Shown here piece after piece: positions 1 to 7,826 of a stretch of DNA of 64,000 bases (position 1 is the stretch's first letter; the number at the start of each line of letters is the position of its first letter). Below the pieces are notes generated by a model. The model saw only the letters and a program-made list of their open reading frames with translations, made no database searches and was not told where the DNA came from. The DNA is from Kribbella pittospori (lineage in GTDB: Bacteria; Actinomycetota; Actinomycetes; Propionibacteriales; Kribbellaceae), in NCBI RefSeq assembly GCF_004331465.1, contig NZ_SJKB01000002.1, positions 1 to 64,000 of the forward strand. Direction: 5' to 3'. A program made the translations under genes and the position numbers.

Positions 1-318
1 AACCTCCACGCCCACCACCTACTCACAACCTGGCACCAGCCAGCGACCTCCGACAATCGAGCCTTGTCACCGTAGATGCATAGACCCGAGTCACCCGGGA
101 ACGGAAGGCCGCGCCCGGCCCGCCGAGCTCGGCTCGTCGGGGTGGTGAAGTCCTCGCCTTGGTGGCATACAGCGGCGGATTCGGGGCACCTCCAGCACAG
201 GAGGACTTCGGTACTCGAGAGTCGATGTCGTCCGAGGTCCCTGGTGTTGAGAACGAACAGCACCTGGGGCCGTCCACACCTCCCGGACTACCCGCGGGAA
301 CGGAAGCTGGAGGCGATG
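1..318. other. Intergenic stretch without a recognised gene
   Basis: I see no convincing gene here. The open frames on either strand give low-complexity Arg/Pro/Ser-rich translations typical of non-coding frames in GC-rich DNA. The last bases carry the GGAGG ribosome binding site (309-313) of the next small gene. The left part may be the 3' flank of a gene outside the window. Confidence 0.5.
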
Positions 319-555
319 ATGAGTTTCGATCGGCCGAATCCTGACGACAAACACAAGACCGTCAGCGACACCGAACTGAACGAAGCCCTCGAGAGCGACG
401 AACTCGACAAGGGCGGACTCGACTTCGACAAGGTCGAACACGACGAGGGCCAACGCTCCCCCGGCCCGCAGCCCAACCCCGACGAACGCCGTCCGCCCCA
501 AGAACAGGACGTCACCACCGGCGACCAAGGCAGCCCCATCGAGCCCCCCGACTGA
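319..555 (+). CDS. Small acidic, probably disordered hypothetical protein
   Basis: This encodes a 78-residue protein very rich in Asp, Glu, Pro and Asn, beginning MSFDRPNPDDKHKT. It has no membrane segment, cysteine or recognisable fold and is probably intrinsically disordered. I chose the second of two adjacent ATG codons because GGAGG at 309-313 lies five bases upstream of it; the first ATG (316) is too close. Third-position GC is high, which supports real coding. Function is unknown. The next gene on the same strand starts 22 bases downstream, so the two may share a transcript. Confidence 0.6.
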   Translation: MSFDRPNPDDKHKTVSDTELNEALESDELDKGGLDFDKVEHDEGQRSPGPQPNPDERRPPQEQDVTTGDQGSPIEPPD

Positions 556-577
556 CCCGCCGGCGTCGGAGGTTCCT

Positions 578-1254
578 GTGCCTGATCGCATCCGCGTGGC
601 CACGCTGAACATCTGGTGCCGGCACGGCGACTGGCCGGCCCGTCGCGACGTACTCCGGGAGGGTTTCAGATCGCTGCGACCCGATTTCGTCGCGCTGCAG
701 GAGACGGTCGTCGACGATGCCGGTGACCAGGTCCGCGAGATCTTCGGGGACGAGTACGACGTACTCCACCAAGGCTGTCGTACGTCGGAAGGTGTCGGGT
801 GTTCGGTGGTCAGCCGATGGCCGGCGGTCCGGGACGAGGAGGTCGACCTGTGCGTCACCGACCGGGTGAATCCGCGGGACTTCCCCGGGCATTCGGCAGC
901 CGTGGAGGTCGCGTCCTGGCGGGCGACTTCGACGCGCGGCCCGAGACCGGCGGCATCCGGTTCCTGACCGGGCGGCAGTCGCTCGGCGAGCTCAGCGTGA
1001 ACTACCAGGACGCCTGGGAGTTCGCCCGCCCCGGCGAGGACGGGCACACCTTCACGCTCGAGAACCCGTCGATCGTGACCGAGGCCGACTGGTCCCGGAT
1101 CCCACCTCGGCGGATCGACTACATCATGGTCCGCTGCGATGATCGGGGCCCGACCCTGCGGATCCACTCCGCCGACCGCATCTTCGACACCGCGGTCCAG
1201 GGCACCTTCGGCTCGGACCATTTCGGTGTCGCCGCGGACCTGGAGGCGCCGTAG
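578..1254 (+). pseudogene. Endonuclease/exonuclease/phosphatase family gene with internal deletion and frameshift
   Basis: The 5' part starts at a GTG with GGAGG five bases upstream. It reads VATLNIWCRHGDW and LQETVVDDAGDQ, the N-terminal strands of the EEP (DNase I/exonuclease III-like) fold. The 3' part lies in another frame and reads VLAGDFDARPET, then RRIDYIMVRCDD and GSDHFGVAADLE, the GDFD and SDHF metal-site motifs. In intact relatives about 40-50 residues separate the AVEV strand from the GDFD motif. Here they nearly touch at about 905-913, with a frame change. The gene is therefore an internal deletion plus frameshift and should not make an active enzyme. Family assignment is firm; substrate is unknown. 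Confidence 0.8.
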
Positions 1255-1276
1255 CCTTCCGGCGCCCAGGCATTCG

Positions 1277-1308
1277 GCTCAAGCGGTGAGGGGTTGGCCC
1301 GCTTGAGC
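1277..1308. terminator. Bidirectional hairpin terminator
   Basis: A perfect 10-bp inverted repeat (arms 1277-1286 and 1299-1308) with a 12-base loop lies between two convergent genes: the EEP pseudogene on + and the CinA-type gene on -. No clear T-tract follows, as is usual in high-GC actinomycetes. Confidence 0.7.
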
Positions 1309-1318
1309 GTCGTCGCTC

Positions 1319-1813
1319 TCAGCGGCGCGCGTCCTCGAGCATCGTCAGGAGTTCGCGCAGCGCCGTGACGGTTGCCAGTTCGACCACCTCGGAGGGATCG
1401 CCGTCGAAACGGTGGTGCGCGGATTCTTCGTGCGAGCCGCTGCTGACGGCGAGGTAGACGGTGCCGGCAGGATGACCTTCGTTCGGGTCAGGACCACCGA
1501 CGCCGGTGACAGCTACGGCGACATCGGCGTTCATCAGCCGAGCGACGCCCCGGGCCATCTGCTCGGCGCACCGCGCCGTGACGACCGGGCCACGGTCGAC
1601 GTCCAGCACCTTGAACTTGACCTCCGAAGCGTAGGCGACCACGCCACCGGCGAACCACGAGTTCGCGTCCGGAGCCGCGCCAAGATGGCACGCTATGTTC
1701 CCGCTCGTCAGCGACTCGGCGACCGCGATCGTCCATCCCTGCTCGCGGGCAACGTCGGCGATCCGTTCGGCGATCTCCACGGCGTCCTCGGTCAACTCAC
1801 CAACTGCAGCCAT
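1319..1813 (-). CDS. CinA C-terminal family protein (nicotinamide-nucleotide amidase type)
   Basis: The product has 164 residues and covers only the CinA C-terminal amidase domain, as in stand-alone PncC proteins that deamidate NMN in pyridine nucleotide recycling. Visible motifs are AESLTSG near the N-terminus, GGVVAYASEVKFKVL, and TGVGGPDPNEGHPAGTVY. The ATG at 1813 is preferred over a GTG five codons upstream because GGAG sits about nine bases before it. It is convergent with the EEP pseudogene and divergent from the P450 gene, so it is probably monocistronic. Family is clear; the exact reaction is inferred. Confidence 0.85.
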   Translation of the reverse strand: MAAVGELTEDAVEIAERIADVAREQGWTIAVAESLTSGNIACHLGAAPDANSWFAGGVVAYASEVKFKVLDVDRGPVVTARCAEQMARGVARLMNADVAVAVTGVGGPDPNEGHPAGTVYLAVSSGSHEESAHHRFDGDPSEVVELATVTALRELLTMLEDARR

Positions 1814-1927
1814 TCCGCAATTCTCCACCCGAGGGCTTCAGCCCTGCGCCGGGTGCTGCTGATCGCCTGCGGCCTCAGCCGGCTTGCGCCGCCGTTTGTC
1901 CCGAACTACGCCGGGCACCGGCACGGC

Positions 1928-3226
1928 ATGGTTGCGTTGCCCTCCGCCTCGGTCCTGGACACCGGTCGTGCACTGCGCGACGTACTGCTACCCGTGGTTG
2001 CCCGCGGCGCGATCCTGCGCCGGCCTGAAGTCAGCCACCTCGCCGAGCGGCTGCGGGTCGACGACCGCGCACTCCGCCAGGTCCGTAGACTCCGGCAGCG
2101 CTACGGTGACGGCCCGGTCCTGCTCCGGCTCCCCGGGCGGACGATCGCTCTCGTCACCGCGCCGGGCGACGTCCGGCGGCTGCTCGACGAGACACCGGAA
2201 CCGTTCTCCACGGCGACCGCCGACAAGGTCGGAGCGCTGCGACACTTCCAGCCGCATGCGGTTCTCGTCACCGATCCCCCGCTGCGCGCATCGCGACGTG
2301 AGCTGAATGAGCAGGCCCTCGAATCCCACCAGCCCGTCCACCGGCACGGGCATCGGATGCTCGAGGTGATCCGCGACGAGCTCGACTCTCTGCACGCCAC
2401 GCTGGCCTGGGACGACTTCCGGGCCGTCTGGTCGCGCATCGTCCGCCGCATCGTCCTCGGGGACGGCGCCCGCAACGACACCGCGCTGACCGCCCGCCTC
2501 GACCGGCTCCCAGCCGACGCCAACTGGGCCGGGTTCCGTCCCCGGCACGACGCCGTACGGCGGGAACTCGCGCAGGAGTTGGACACCTACGTCGACAAGC
2601 GCGAGCCGGGGAGCCTGGTGGAGATGCTGCCGCCGGCCTCGCCCGACTTCGACCCGGCCGGGCAGGTCCCGCACTGGCTGTTCGCCTTCGACGCCGCGGG
2701 CATCGCGCTCTGGCGGGTGTTCGCTGTTCTCGCGACCCGCGGCGACGTCCTCGACCGGATCGCATCCGAGGCCGAGCATCCGGAGCTTTCCCCGCTGCTG
2801 TCGTACGCCGGTGCCGCGGTCCAGGAATCGCTCCGGCTCTGGCCGACGACACTCGTCGTACTGCGGGAATCGCGCAGCGACACCGAGTGGCGTGGGCGGA
2901 CGGTCCCCGCAGGCACCGAGTTCGCGATCGTCAGCTCAGTGTTCCACCGTGACACGGATGCGCTGGAGTTCGCGAACCGGTTCGAGCCGGAGGTGTGGCT
3001 GGACGGCCGTACGGACGGCGAGTGGCCGGTCATCCCGTTCAGCGACGGACCCGCCACCTGCCCGGCACGCAACGTCGTACTGCTCACGACCAGCGCCGCC
3101 GTCAGCCACGTGACGGACCACTACGCGCTCGACGTCGATCCGGCCACTCGCAACGCCCTTGCCGGCCCGATGCCCGCAACGCTCGACCACACCCGGATCC
3201 GGATCGGCTTCTGGCGGACCCAGTGA
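1928..3226 (+). CDS. Cytochrome P450
   Basis: This is a 432-residue soluble P450, a normal length for a bacterial class I enzyme. The K-helix ExxR motif reads ESLRLWPTT near residue 300. The heme-binding loop reads FSDGPATCPARN with the thiolate Cys near residue 378. The loop has Ala where the more usual form has Gly after the Cys (CxG). The I-helix region (FDAAGIALWR) lacks the usual Thr. No ferredoxin or ferredoxin reductase gene is adjacent, so redox partners must come from elsewhere. The start is uncertain: ATG 1928 gives the expected N-terminus, but the frame stays open upstream across the CinA gene. Substrate unknown. Confidence 0.85.
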   Translation: MVALPSASVLDTGRALRDVLLPVVARGAILRRPEVSHLAERLRVDDRALRQVRRLRQRYGDGPVLLRLPGRTIALVTAPGDVRRLLDETPEPFSTATADKVGALRHFQPHAVLVTDPPLRASRRELNEQALESHQPVHRHGHRMLEVIRDELDSLHATLAWDDFRAVWSRIVRRIVLGDGARNDTALTARLDRLPADANWAGFRPRHDAVRRELAQELDTYVDKREPGSLVEMLPPASPDFDPAGQVPHWLFAFDAAGIALWRVFAVLATRGDVLDRIASEAEHPELSPLLSYAGAAVQESLRLWPTTLVVLRESRSDTEWRGRTVPAGTEFAIVSSVFHRDTDALEFANRFEPEVWLDGRTDGEWPVIPFSDGPATCPARNVVLLTTSAAVSHVTDHYALDVDPATRNALAGPMPATLDHTRIRIGFWRTQ

Positions 3227-3358
3227 CGCGAACTCCGACTCCCAGTTCTCGAAGATTGCAACGAATCGCTCGCGGACTGGGCGTGAAAGCGGAGCGACCT
3301 CCGGCGGTTCTCGACGAGGAGAACGACATGCAGGTCGCGGAACGGCCCGACGCGGCGA

Positions 3359-3395
3359 CTCCCCATTCGAACCTCCGCGTGGCCCGAATGGGGAG
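3359..3395. terminator. Hairpin terminator between convergent genes
   Basis: A perfect 11-bp inverted repeat (3359-3369 and 3385-3395, left arm CTCCCCATTCG) with a 15-base loop. It lies 25 bases beyond the stop of the minus-strand GlsB-like gene and 130 bases after the P450 gene, so it can end transcription from both sides. The rest of the 193-bp gap holds no gene. Confidence 0.7.
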
Positions 3396-3419
3396 CAGGC
3401 TTGCCGCTCAGCCTCGCGC

Positions 3420-3680
3420 TCAGGTGTTCCGGCTGGTGACCGTGGATGCGATGACGACCAGAACAGCCGAGATCGCAATGGCCACAATCCAGCGCACCCA
3501 GTCGATGCCGGCGCTGCCGTTACCGCCGAACGCGGTGTAGACGAACCAGCCGATGATCACTCCGCCGATCCCGCACAGGATGGTGAGCCAGATCGGGATG
3601 TTGTCCTTGTCGCCCGGCGCGACAAACTTTCCAAGTAAACCGATGATGACGCCGGCGACGATGACTCCGATGATCTCCAT
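3420..3680 (-). CDS. GlsB/YeaQ/YmgE family stress-response membrane protein
   Basis: The 86-residue protein consists mainly of three hydrophobic segments (about 3-21, 29-49 and 62-82), starting MEIIGVIVAGVIIGLLGKF. The Gly-rich first helix and the GDKDNIP and GGVIIGWFVYTAFGG stretches match the small 'transglycosylase-associated' GlsB family of Gram-positive envelope stress proteins. A GGAAC-type ribosome binding site precedes the ATG. The PRC-barrel gene lies upstream on the same strand; both families often belong to general stress regulons, so co-regulation is plausible. Molecular role is not known. Confidence 0.85.
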   Translation of the reverse strand: MEIIGVIVAGVIIGLLGKFVAPGDKDNIPIWLTILCGIGGVIIGWFVYTAFGGNGSAGIDWVRWIVAIAISAVLVVIASTVTSRNT

Positions 3681-3782
3681 GGTTCCGTTCCTCTGGTAGC
3701 TCCGAATCGCTGAGGTGACCTACCGCAGCAACCCACCGGTGCCCAGGCACAAACCCGAGCCAAGCCGTCCGGTGGTCCCGGC

Positions 3783-4199
3783 CTATGTTTCAGCGACGAG
3801 CTCCGGATAGGTGTAACCGGGCCACCAGAACGGTGGGCAGTCGTAATAGCTGTAGATCGACGCGTAGTACGGACGCTCCGGCAGAACGTCGCGGTAGTAG
3901 ATGGGACCGCTGGCCACCTTCAGACGATCAGGAGAGATACGCACCGAGCGGTCGTCAACCGCAATGATCACATCGATCGGCAGCACTTGCGTCGATCGCA
4001 GGTCGTCTGATGCTCCACCTGATTGGATCTCGAGCAGCCTCACCCGGCGTAGGTCTTCGTCAATGATCAGGCCAACGACGTCACCTACCTCCTCGCCGTT
4101 GCGATCGACAACTTTCCGCCCGTGAAAGTCCTGCGCCGGATCGGCCAAGGTCAGGTCGACGTCGTGCAGACGGACGAGCATGCGAGGTGAGTCGTTCAT
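3783..4199 (-). CDS. PRC-barrel domain protein
   Basis: A 138-residue cytoplasmic protein. Residues about 20-90 form a PRC-barrel: GRKVVDRNGEEVGDVVGLII followed by RRVRLLEIQSGG and VLPIDVIIAVDD. The C-terminal 30 residues are rich in Tyr, Pro and Trp (PPFWWPGYTYPE), as in stand-alone actinobacterial PRC-barrel proteins. The start is the ATG at 4199, with GGAG in the -10 region of translation; an upstream in-frame ATG lacks a site. PRC-barrels mediate protein or RNA contacts. The GlsB-like neighbour suggests a stress-related role, which is inference. Confidence 0.8.
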   Translation of the reverse strand: MNDSPRMLVRLHDVDLTLADPAQDFHGRKVVDRNGEEVGDVVGLIIDEDLRRVRLLEIQSGGASDDLRSTQVLPIDVIIAVDDRSVRISPDRLKVASGPIYYRDVLPERPYYASIYSYYDCPPFWWPGYTYPELVAET

Positions 4200-4513
4200 C
4201 GGCTTCTCCTTGACCCCCGAGCGTGCGGACAACGCCATGCGATCAGGCGCAGACGTTCCGCATCAGGCTGCAGGCGTTCACGCCTGACTCTGGGTACCGC
4301 GCAGGAGCGTGTCGAAACCAGATGATGCCCATTGGCAGCTCAACTGTTCGGTAGCCGGAATTGCGTCACGATAGGTAAAACACCACAAACGCAGCGCAGT
4401 CGATCGACCCGCGATTCCTCACCAACCGAGACACCGGAAGCTGCTGAAGAGCGTCTCGCGACGTATGACCAGGAGCCCACACGGGCGAGCTGAAGTCAGC
4501 CCAGAACTGCGAT
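4200..4513. other. Intergenic region, no gene recognised
   Basis: This 314-bp gap is less GC-rich than its surroundings (for example around 4350-4400) and has no plausible coding frame. It should contain the promoter of the PRC-barrel gene and the 3' end of the long minus-strand catabolic operon that stops at 4514. I found no strong hairpin or repeat in it. Confidence 0.5.
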
Positions 4514-5602
4514 TCAGAGCGACGAGATTCGGCGTTCCATGCGTTGCAGCGTGGAGTCGGCGATCTCGACGCCCCAGCCGGGCGCGTCGGACAGGACGAC
4601 CTCGCCGTTGCGCGCGACCGGGAACGGCTCGTAGACGCGCATGTTCGAGGCGTCTTCGATGGTCCACTCGTGAAAGAGATTGCACGCCGGCATCGCCGTC
4701 ACGAGATGCGCGGTGAAGATCGCCGTCAATGACCTCCCCGACGAATGCGGCACACACGGGAGCCCGGCAAGGTTGGCCAGTTCCGCAACCTGCCGGGCCC
4801 GCGTGATGCCGCCGATGTAACAGACGTCGGGCTGGATGACGTCGGCCATGCCGTCCTGGATGATCCGTCGCATGGCGTCGACCGAGAACTCCTGCTCCCC
4901 CAGCCCGACGGGGATGTCGAGAGTCGCCGCAACACTCCGGGCGTTCTCGTACTCCCAGAACGGCACCGGCTCCTCGAAGTGCAGATAGTCGTACTCCTCG
5001 AGCAGTCGCCCGATCCGGACCGCCTGCCCCGGGGAGTAGGCACCATTGGCATCCGCGCTGATCTCGATGTCATCGCCGAGTGCCTTGCGCAGCAAGGGAA
5101 CCAGCCGCCGGGTCCGGCCGGTCCGCGACTCCGCATCGCGGCCGTTACGCTCGCCGATCTTGACCTTCACTGCCCGGAACCCGTGCGCGGCGACGGCGGC
5201 GACGATCCGGTCGACCTCCTCCTCCGGCGTCGTGTCGCGACGCATGGCCGAACCGTAGACCGGCACCGACGGCCGGAACTTTCCACCGAGCAACTGGTAG
5301 ACCGGCTGGGACTTCGCCTTGCCGACCAGGTCCCACAGCGCGGTGTCCACGCCGGCCAAGGCCCGGAACAGGAAGCTGCCGAAGTACTTGTACTCCGCAC
5401 GCGCGCACTCCTCGGCCAGGGTCATGACATCGAACGGGTCCCGACCCAGATAGTTCCGCGCGACCAGAGTGTGCAGCACCTCCCCGGTGATCCGGGCCTC
5501 GGAGTGCGCCGTCTGCCCGTACCCCACCAGCCCGTCGTCGGTACGAACACGGACGATGCAGCCATGACCGTCGAACGTCTCGATCGAGCTGATCTTGGTC
5601 AA
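4514..5602 (-). CDS. Mandelate racemase/muconate lactonizing enzyme family protein
   Basis: The 362-residue protein has the enolase-superfamily layout. An N-terminal capping domain (TKISSIETFDGHGCIV) precedes a barrel with VKVKIGERNGRD (KxK base), ISADANGAY (first metal Asp), HFEEPVPFWEY (metal Glu), VGLGEQEFS (metal Glu), QPDVCYIGGITRA and CVPHSSGRS. It therefore abstracts a proton alpha to a carboxylate, as in sugar-acid dehydratases, racemases or cycloisomerases. The KxK plus a late His favours the MR-like subgroup. The best start is a TTG at 5602 that overlaps the upstream stop as TTGA; no ATG or GTG fits. It is the last gene of the catabolic operon. Substrate unknown. Confidence 0.85.
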   Translation of the reverse strand: MTKISSIETFDGHGCIVRVRTDDGLVGYGQTAHSEARITGEVLHTLVARNYLGRDPFDVMTLAEECARAEYKYFGSFLFRALAGVDTALWDLVGKAKSQPVYQLLGGKFRPSVPVYGSAMRRDTTPEEEVDRIVAAVAAHGFRAVKVKIGERNGRDAESRTGRTRRLVPLLRKALGDDIEISADANGAYSPGQAVRIGRLLEEYDYLHFEEPVPFWEYENARSVAATLDIPVGLGEQEFSVDAMRRIIQDGMADVIQPDVCYIGGITRARQVAELANLAGLPCVPHSSGRSLTAIFTAHLVTAMPACNLFHEWTIEDASNMRVYEPFPVARNGEVVLSDAPGWGVEIADSTLQRMERRISSL

Positions 5603-6708
5603 AGCGACTCCGCCCGTGCCGGCAGCTTGTAGAACGCGCGGGCGTTCTCCGTGTAGATGCTGTCCCGGGTCGCCGCAGGCAACCGGACCTGGAAGGCATG
5701 GGCGGGATGGTCGAAGTCCCAGTGCGGATAGTCCGTGGAGAACATCACCTTGTCGGTCCCGCCGAGGTGTTCGAACACCTTGTGCAGGTCGGCCGGACGA
5801 TGCGGTTCCTCGATCGGCTGCGTCGTCGTCCAGAAGTGCTCGCGCAGGTACTCCGACGGCCTGCGACCTACGTGCGGAACCTCGGCGCGGAAGCGCTGCC
5901 AATGGGTGTCCATCCGCCAGGCCAGGGACGGCAACCAGGCGAACCCGCCCTCGATCAACGCGATGCGCAGGTTCGGAAGCCGGTCGAAGATCCCACCGAA
6001 GATCAGGCTCGCCACGTGCGCCTGGAACGCGGCCGACATCCCCGCGTGATCCTCCACGTAGAACGACGGCCAGCCCGCGGCGCTCATCGGAACGCCCCGA
6101 ACGCCACCGCCGTAGTGAATGCCGATGGGCAGATCGTGCCGGGCCGCAGCCTCGTACATCTTCCAGTAACGGCGGTCGCCGAGCGGCGCCGCACTACGCG
6201 CGACCAGCAGCACCTGCACGAAACCCGGATGACCGGCGAGCCGCTCGATCTCGGCGACCGCCTGCTCGCTGTGCTCCGCCGGCACGATCATGCCCGCTCG
6301 CAGCCGTGGCTCCGGCTCCAGCCACTCCTTGATCTGCCAGTCGTTGGTTGCCGCCGACAACGCCGCGGAGAACTCCGGATCGAGCTGGCTGCCGGAGCCA
6401 CTGAGCGGACCGAGGATCCCGAACTCGACATTCAACCCGTCGAGATGTTGTTTCTGCATGAACCCCAGATCGCCACCCGCGGGCAGTCCGGACGGCGGAA
6501 AGGCGTCGTACCGGGCCGGCGATCCCTTCGGATACACGTTCCCCGAGTGCTGGCGCGAGCCGAAGGTCTTCAGATGGGTGAGCCAACGATTCGAGAGGTA
6601 GGGCTCCAAGGCTCCGGGCGCCATCACATTGTGGATGTCGCAGTCGATGATCATCTGCTTCGCCGCGGTACGGCGTTCTGCCCGCGGCTGTGTCTGTGTC
6701 TGTGTCAT
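5599..6708 (-). CDS. Amidohydrolase family protein (ACMSD-like), second copy
   Basis: This 369-residue TIM-barrel metal hydrolase or decarboxylase starts with IIDCDIHN, the Dx(H)-type metal strand of the ACMSD/amidohydrolase-2 family. Later motifs are GIHYGGGVRGV, a central His (EDHAGMSAAFQ), and MFSTDYPHWDFDHP, the C-terminal metal Asp. The ATG at 6708 follows GAGGAG by five bases; an earlier ATG overlaps the preceding stop. The family hydrolyses or decarboxylates carboxylates such as aminocarboxymuconate or lactones. It is a clear paralogue of the next gene upstream, sharing layout and the TDYPH motif. The pair probably act on successive or related intermediates of one pathway. Confidence 0.85.
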   Translation of the reverse strand: MTQTQTQPRAERRTAAKQMIIDCDIHNVMAPGALEPYLSNRWLTHLKTFGSRQHSGNVYPKGSPARYDAFPPSGLPAGGDLGFMQKQHLDGLNVEFGILGPLSGSGSQLDPEFSAALSAATNDWQIKEWLEPEPRLRAGMIVPAEHSEQAVAEIERLAGHPGFVQVLLVARSAAPLGDRRYWKMYEAAARHDLPIGIHYGGGVRGVPMSAAGWPSFYVEDHAGMSAAFQAHVASLIFGGIFDRLPNLRIALIEGGFAWLPSLAWRMDTHWQRFRAEVPHVGRRPSEYLREHFWTTTQPIEEPHRPADLHKVFEHLGGTDKVMFSTDYPHWDFDHPAHAFQVRLPAATRDSIYTENARAFYKLPARAESL

Positions 6709-6716
6709 GTTTCTCC

Positions 6717-7811
6717 TCATCCCAGCCGGTACGTCGAGTGCGCGTTGCCCGACATGATCTTGGTCTGCAGATCCCCGGAGATCCCCTCCGGCAGCGCGTC
6801 CGCGGCGTTCGCGAAGTGCGCATGCGGGTAGTCGGTGGAGAACATCAGCATGTCGTCACAGAGAAGCTGGTCGATGACGTCGACGAGGTACTGCGGGGTG
6901 TCGGGCCGGTCGAGCGGTGCGATGGTCATCCGGACGTGCTCACGGATCACCTCCGACGGTGGACGTTCCACCCACGGAATTTCGCGGCGCAGACCCTTCC
7001 AGTCCTTGTCGAACCGCCACATCATCGGCGGCAGCCAACTGAAGCCGCCCTCGATCGTCGCCACCGTCAGCTCGGGGTACTGAACAAAGACGCCTTCGGC
7101 AACGAAGCTCATCAGCTGCGCCTGGAACGCCAGCGGAACACTCACGTAGTCCTCGACGAAGTACGTCGCCCAGCCGACCGGCGTCACCGGGTTGCCGCTC
7201 AGACCGCCGGCCTGGACACCGACGACGAGACCGGCCCGCTGCGCGGCTTCGTAGATCGGCCAGAATCCACGGCGGCCGAGCGGCTCGCGGCTGCGCGACG
7301 GCACGGTCACCTGGACGAACTGGCTGTGCTGCGAGGCCCATTCGACCTCTTTGGCCGCGAACGCCGGATTCTGCAGCGGAAGCACGGCCGAGCCCCGGAG
7401 CCGCGGATCCTGCTCCAGCCACTCGTGCAACTGCCAGCGATTCAGCGCCCGGGCGAGCGCGGCCGCGAAGTCGTCGTTGTGGACGGAGTCGACGGCGTAC
7501 GTGCAGTTGAGGATCGCGTACTGCAACTGCCACGGGTCGAGCAGCTGCCGCTGGAGGAGCTCGAGGCTCGATCCTGGCGGTCCCTGGTCCGGCCGCGATC
7601 CCTCGAGGAAGAGATTCGGAGCATTGGACGGATAGAGGTTCGACGCCAGCCCGCCCATCCCGGATTCGGTGATGTAGTCGCACCACCGCGCCTCCAGATA
7701 GGGAAAGAGGCTCCGCAGGTTGTCGAGGTTGATATGTACGTCGGTGTCGACCAGCTCAATCCCGGCCCACTGCTGGGGCCGTGCGTAGTTCTCGAGTTGT
7801 TGGACAGTCAC
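6717..7811 (-). CDS. Amidohydrolase family protein (ACMSD-like), first copy
   Basis: A 364-residue paralogue of the gene downstream. It has ELVDTDVHINLDN at the N-terminus (metal strand), a central VGVQAGGLSGNPV and EDYVSVPLAFQ (Tyr in place of the His seen in its paralogue), and FSTDYPHAHF near the C-terminus (metal Asp). The GTG at 7811 is preferred because AAAGGTGAG lies seven bases upstream; a GTG four codons earlier overlaps that site. The loss of His in the EDxxG motif may mean this copy has a different chemistry or is the non-catalytic half of a heteromer; that is inference. It sits mid-operon, 15 bases after the reductase gene. Confidence 0.8.
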   Translation of the reverse strand: MTVQQLENYARPQQWAGIELVDTDVHINLDNLRSLFPYLEARWCDYITESGMGGLASNLYPSNAPNLFLEGSRPDQGPPGSSLELLQRQLLDPWQLQYAILNCTYAVDSVHNDDFAAALARALNRWQLHEWLEQDPRLRGSAVLPLQNPAFAAKEVEWASQHSQFVQVTVPSRSREPLGRRGFWPIYEAAQRAGLVVGVQAGGLSGNPVTPVGWATYFVEDYVSVPLAFQAQLMSFVAEGVFVQYPELTVATIEGGFSWLPPMMWRFDKDWKGLRREIPWVERPPSEVIREHVRMTIAPLDRPDTPQYLVDVIDQLLCDDMLMFSTDYPHAHFANAADALPEGISGDLQTKIMSGNAHSTYRLG

Positions 7812-7826
7812 TGGAGATCTCACCTT

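Noticed and set aside
91..1221. Long minus-strand open frame across the EEP nuclease region
   Set aside because: Its translation is low-complexity and Arg/Gly/Asp-rich with no fold, and it lies antisense to recognisable EEP motifs. It is an antisense shadow in GC-rich DNA.
1928..3226. P450 as the missing oxygenase of the catabolic operon
   Set aside because: It lies on the opposite strand, about 1.3 kb beyond the operon end, separated by two unrelated genes and a terminator. A Rieske-type ferredoxin is also an unusual P450 partner.
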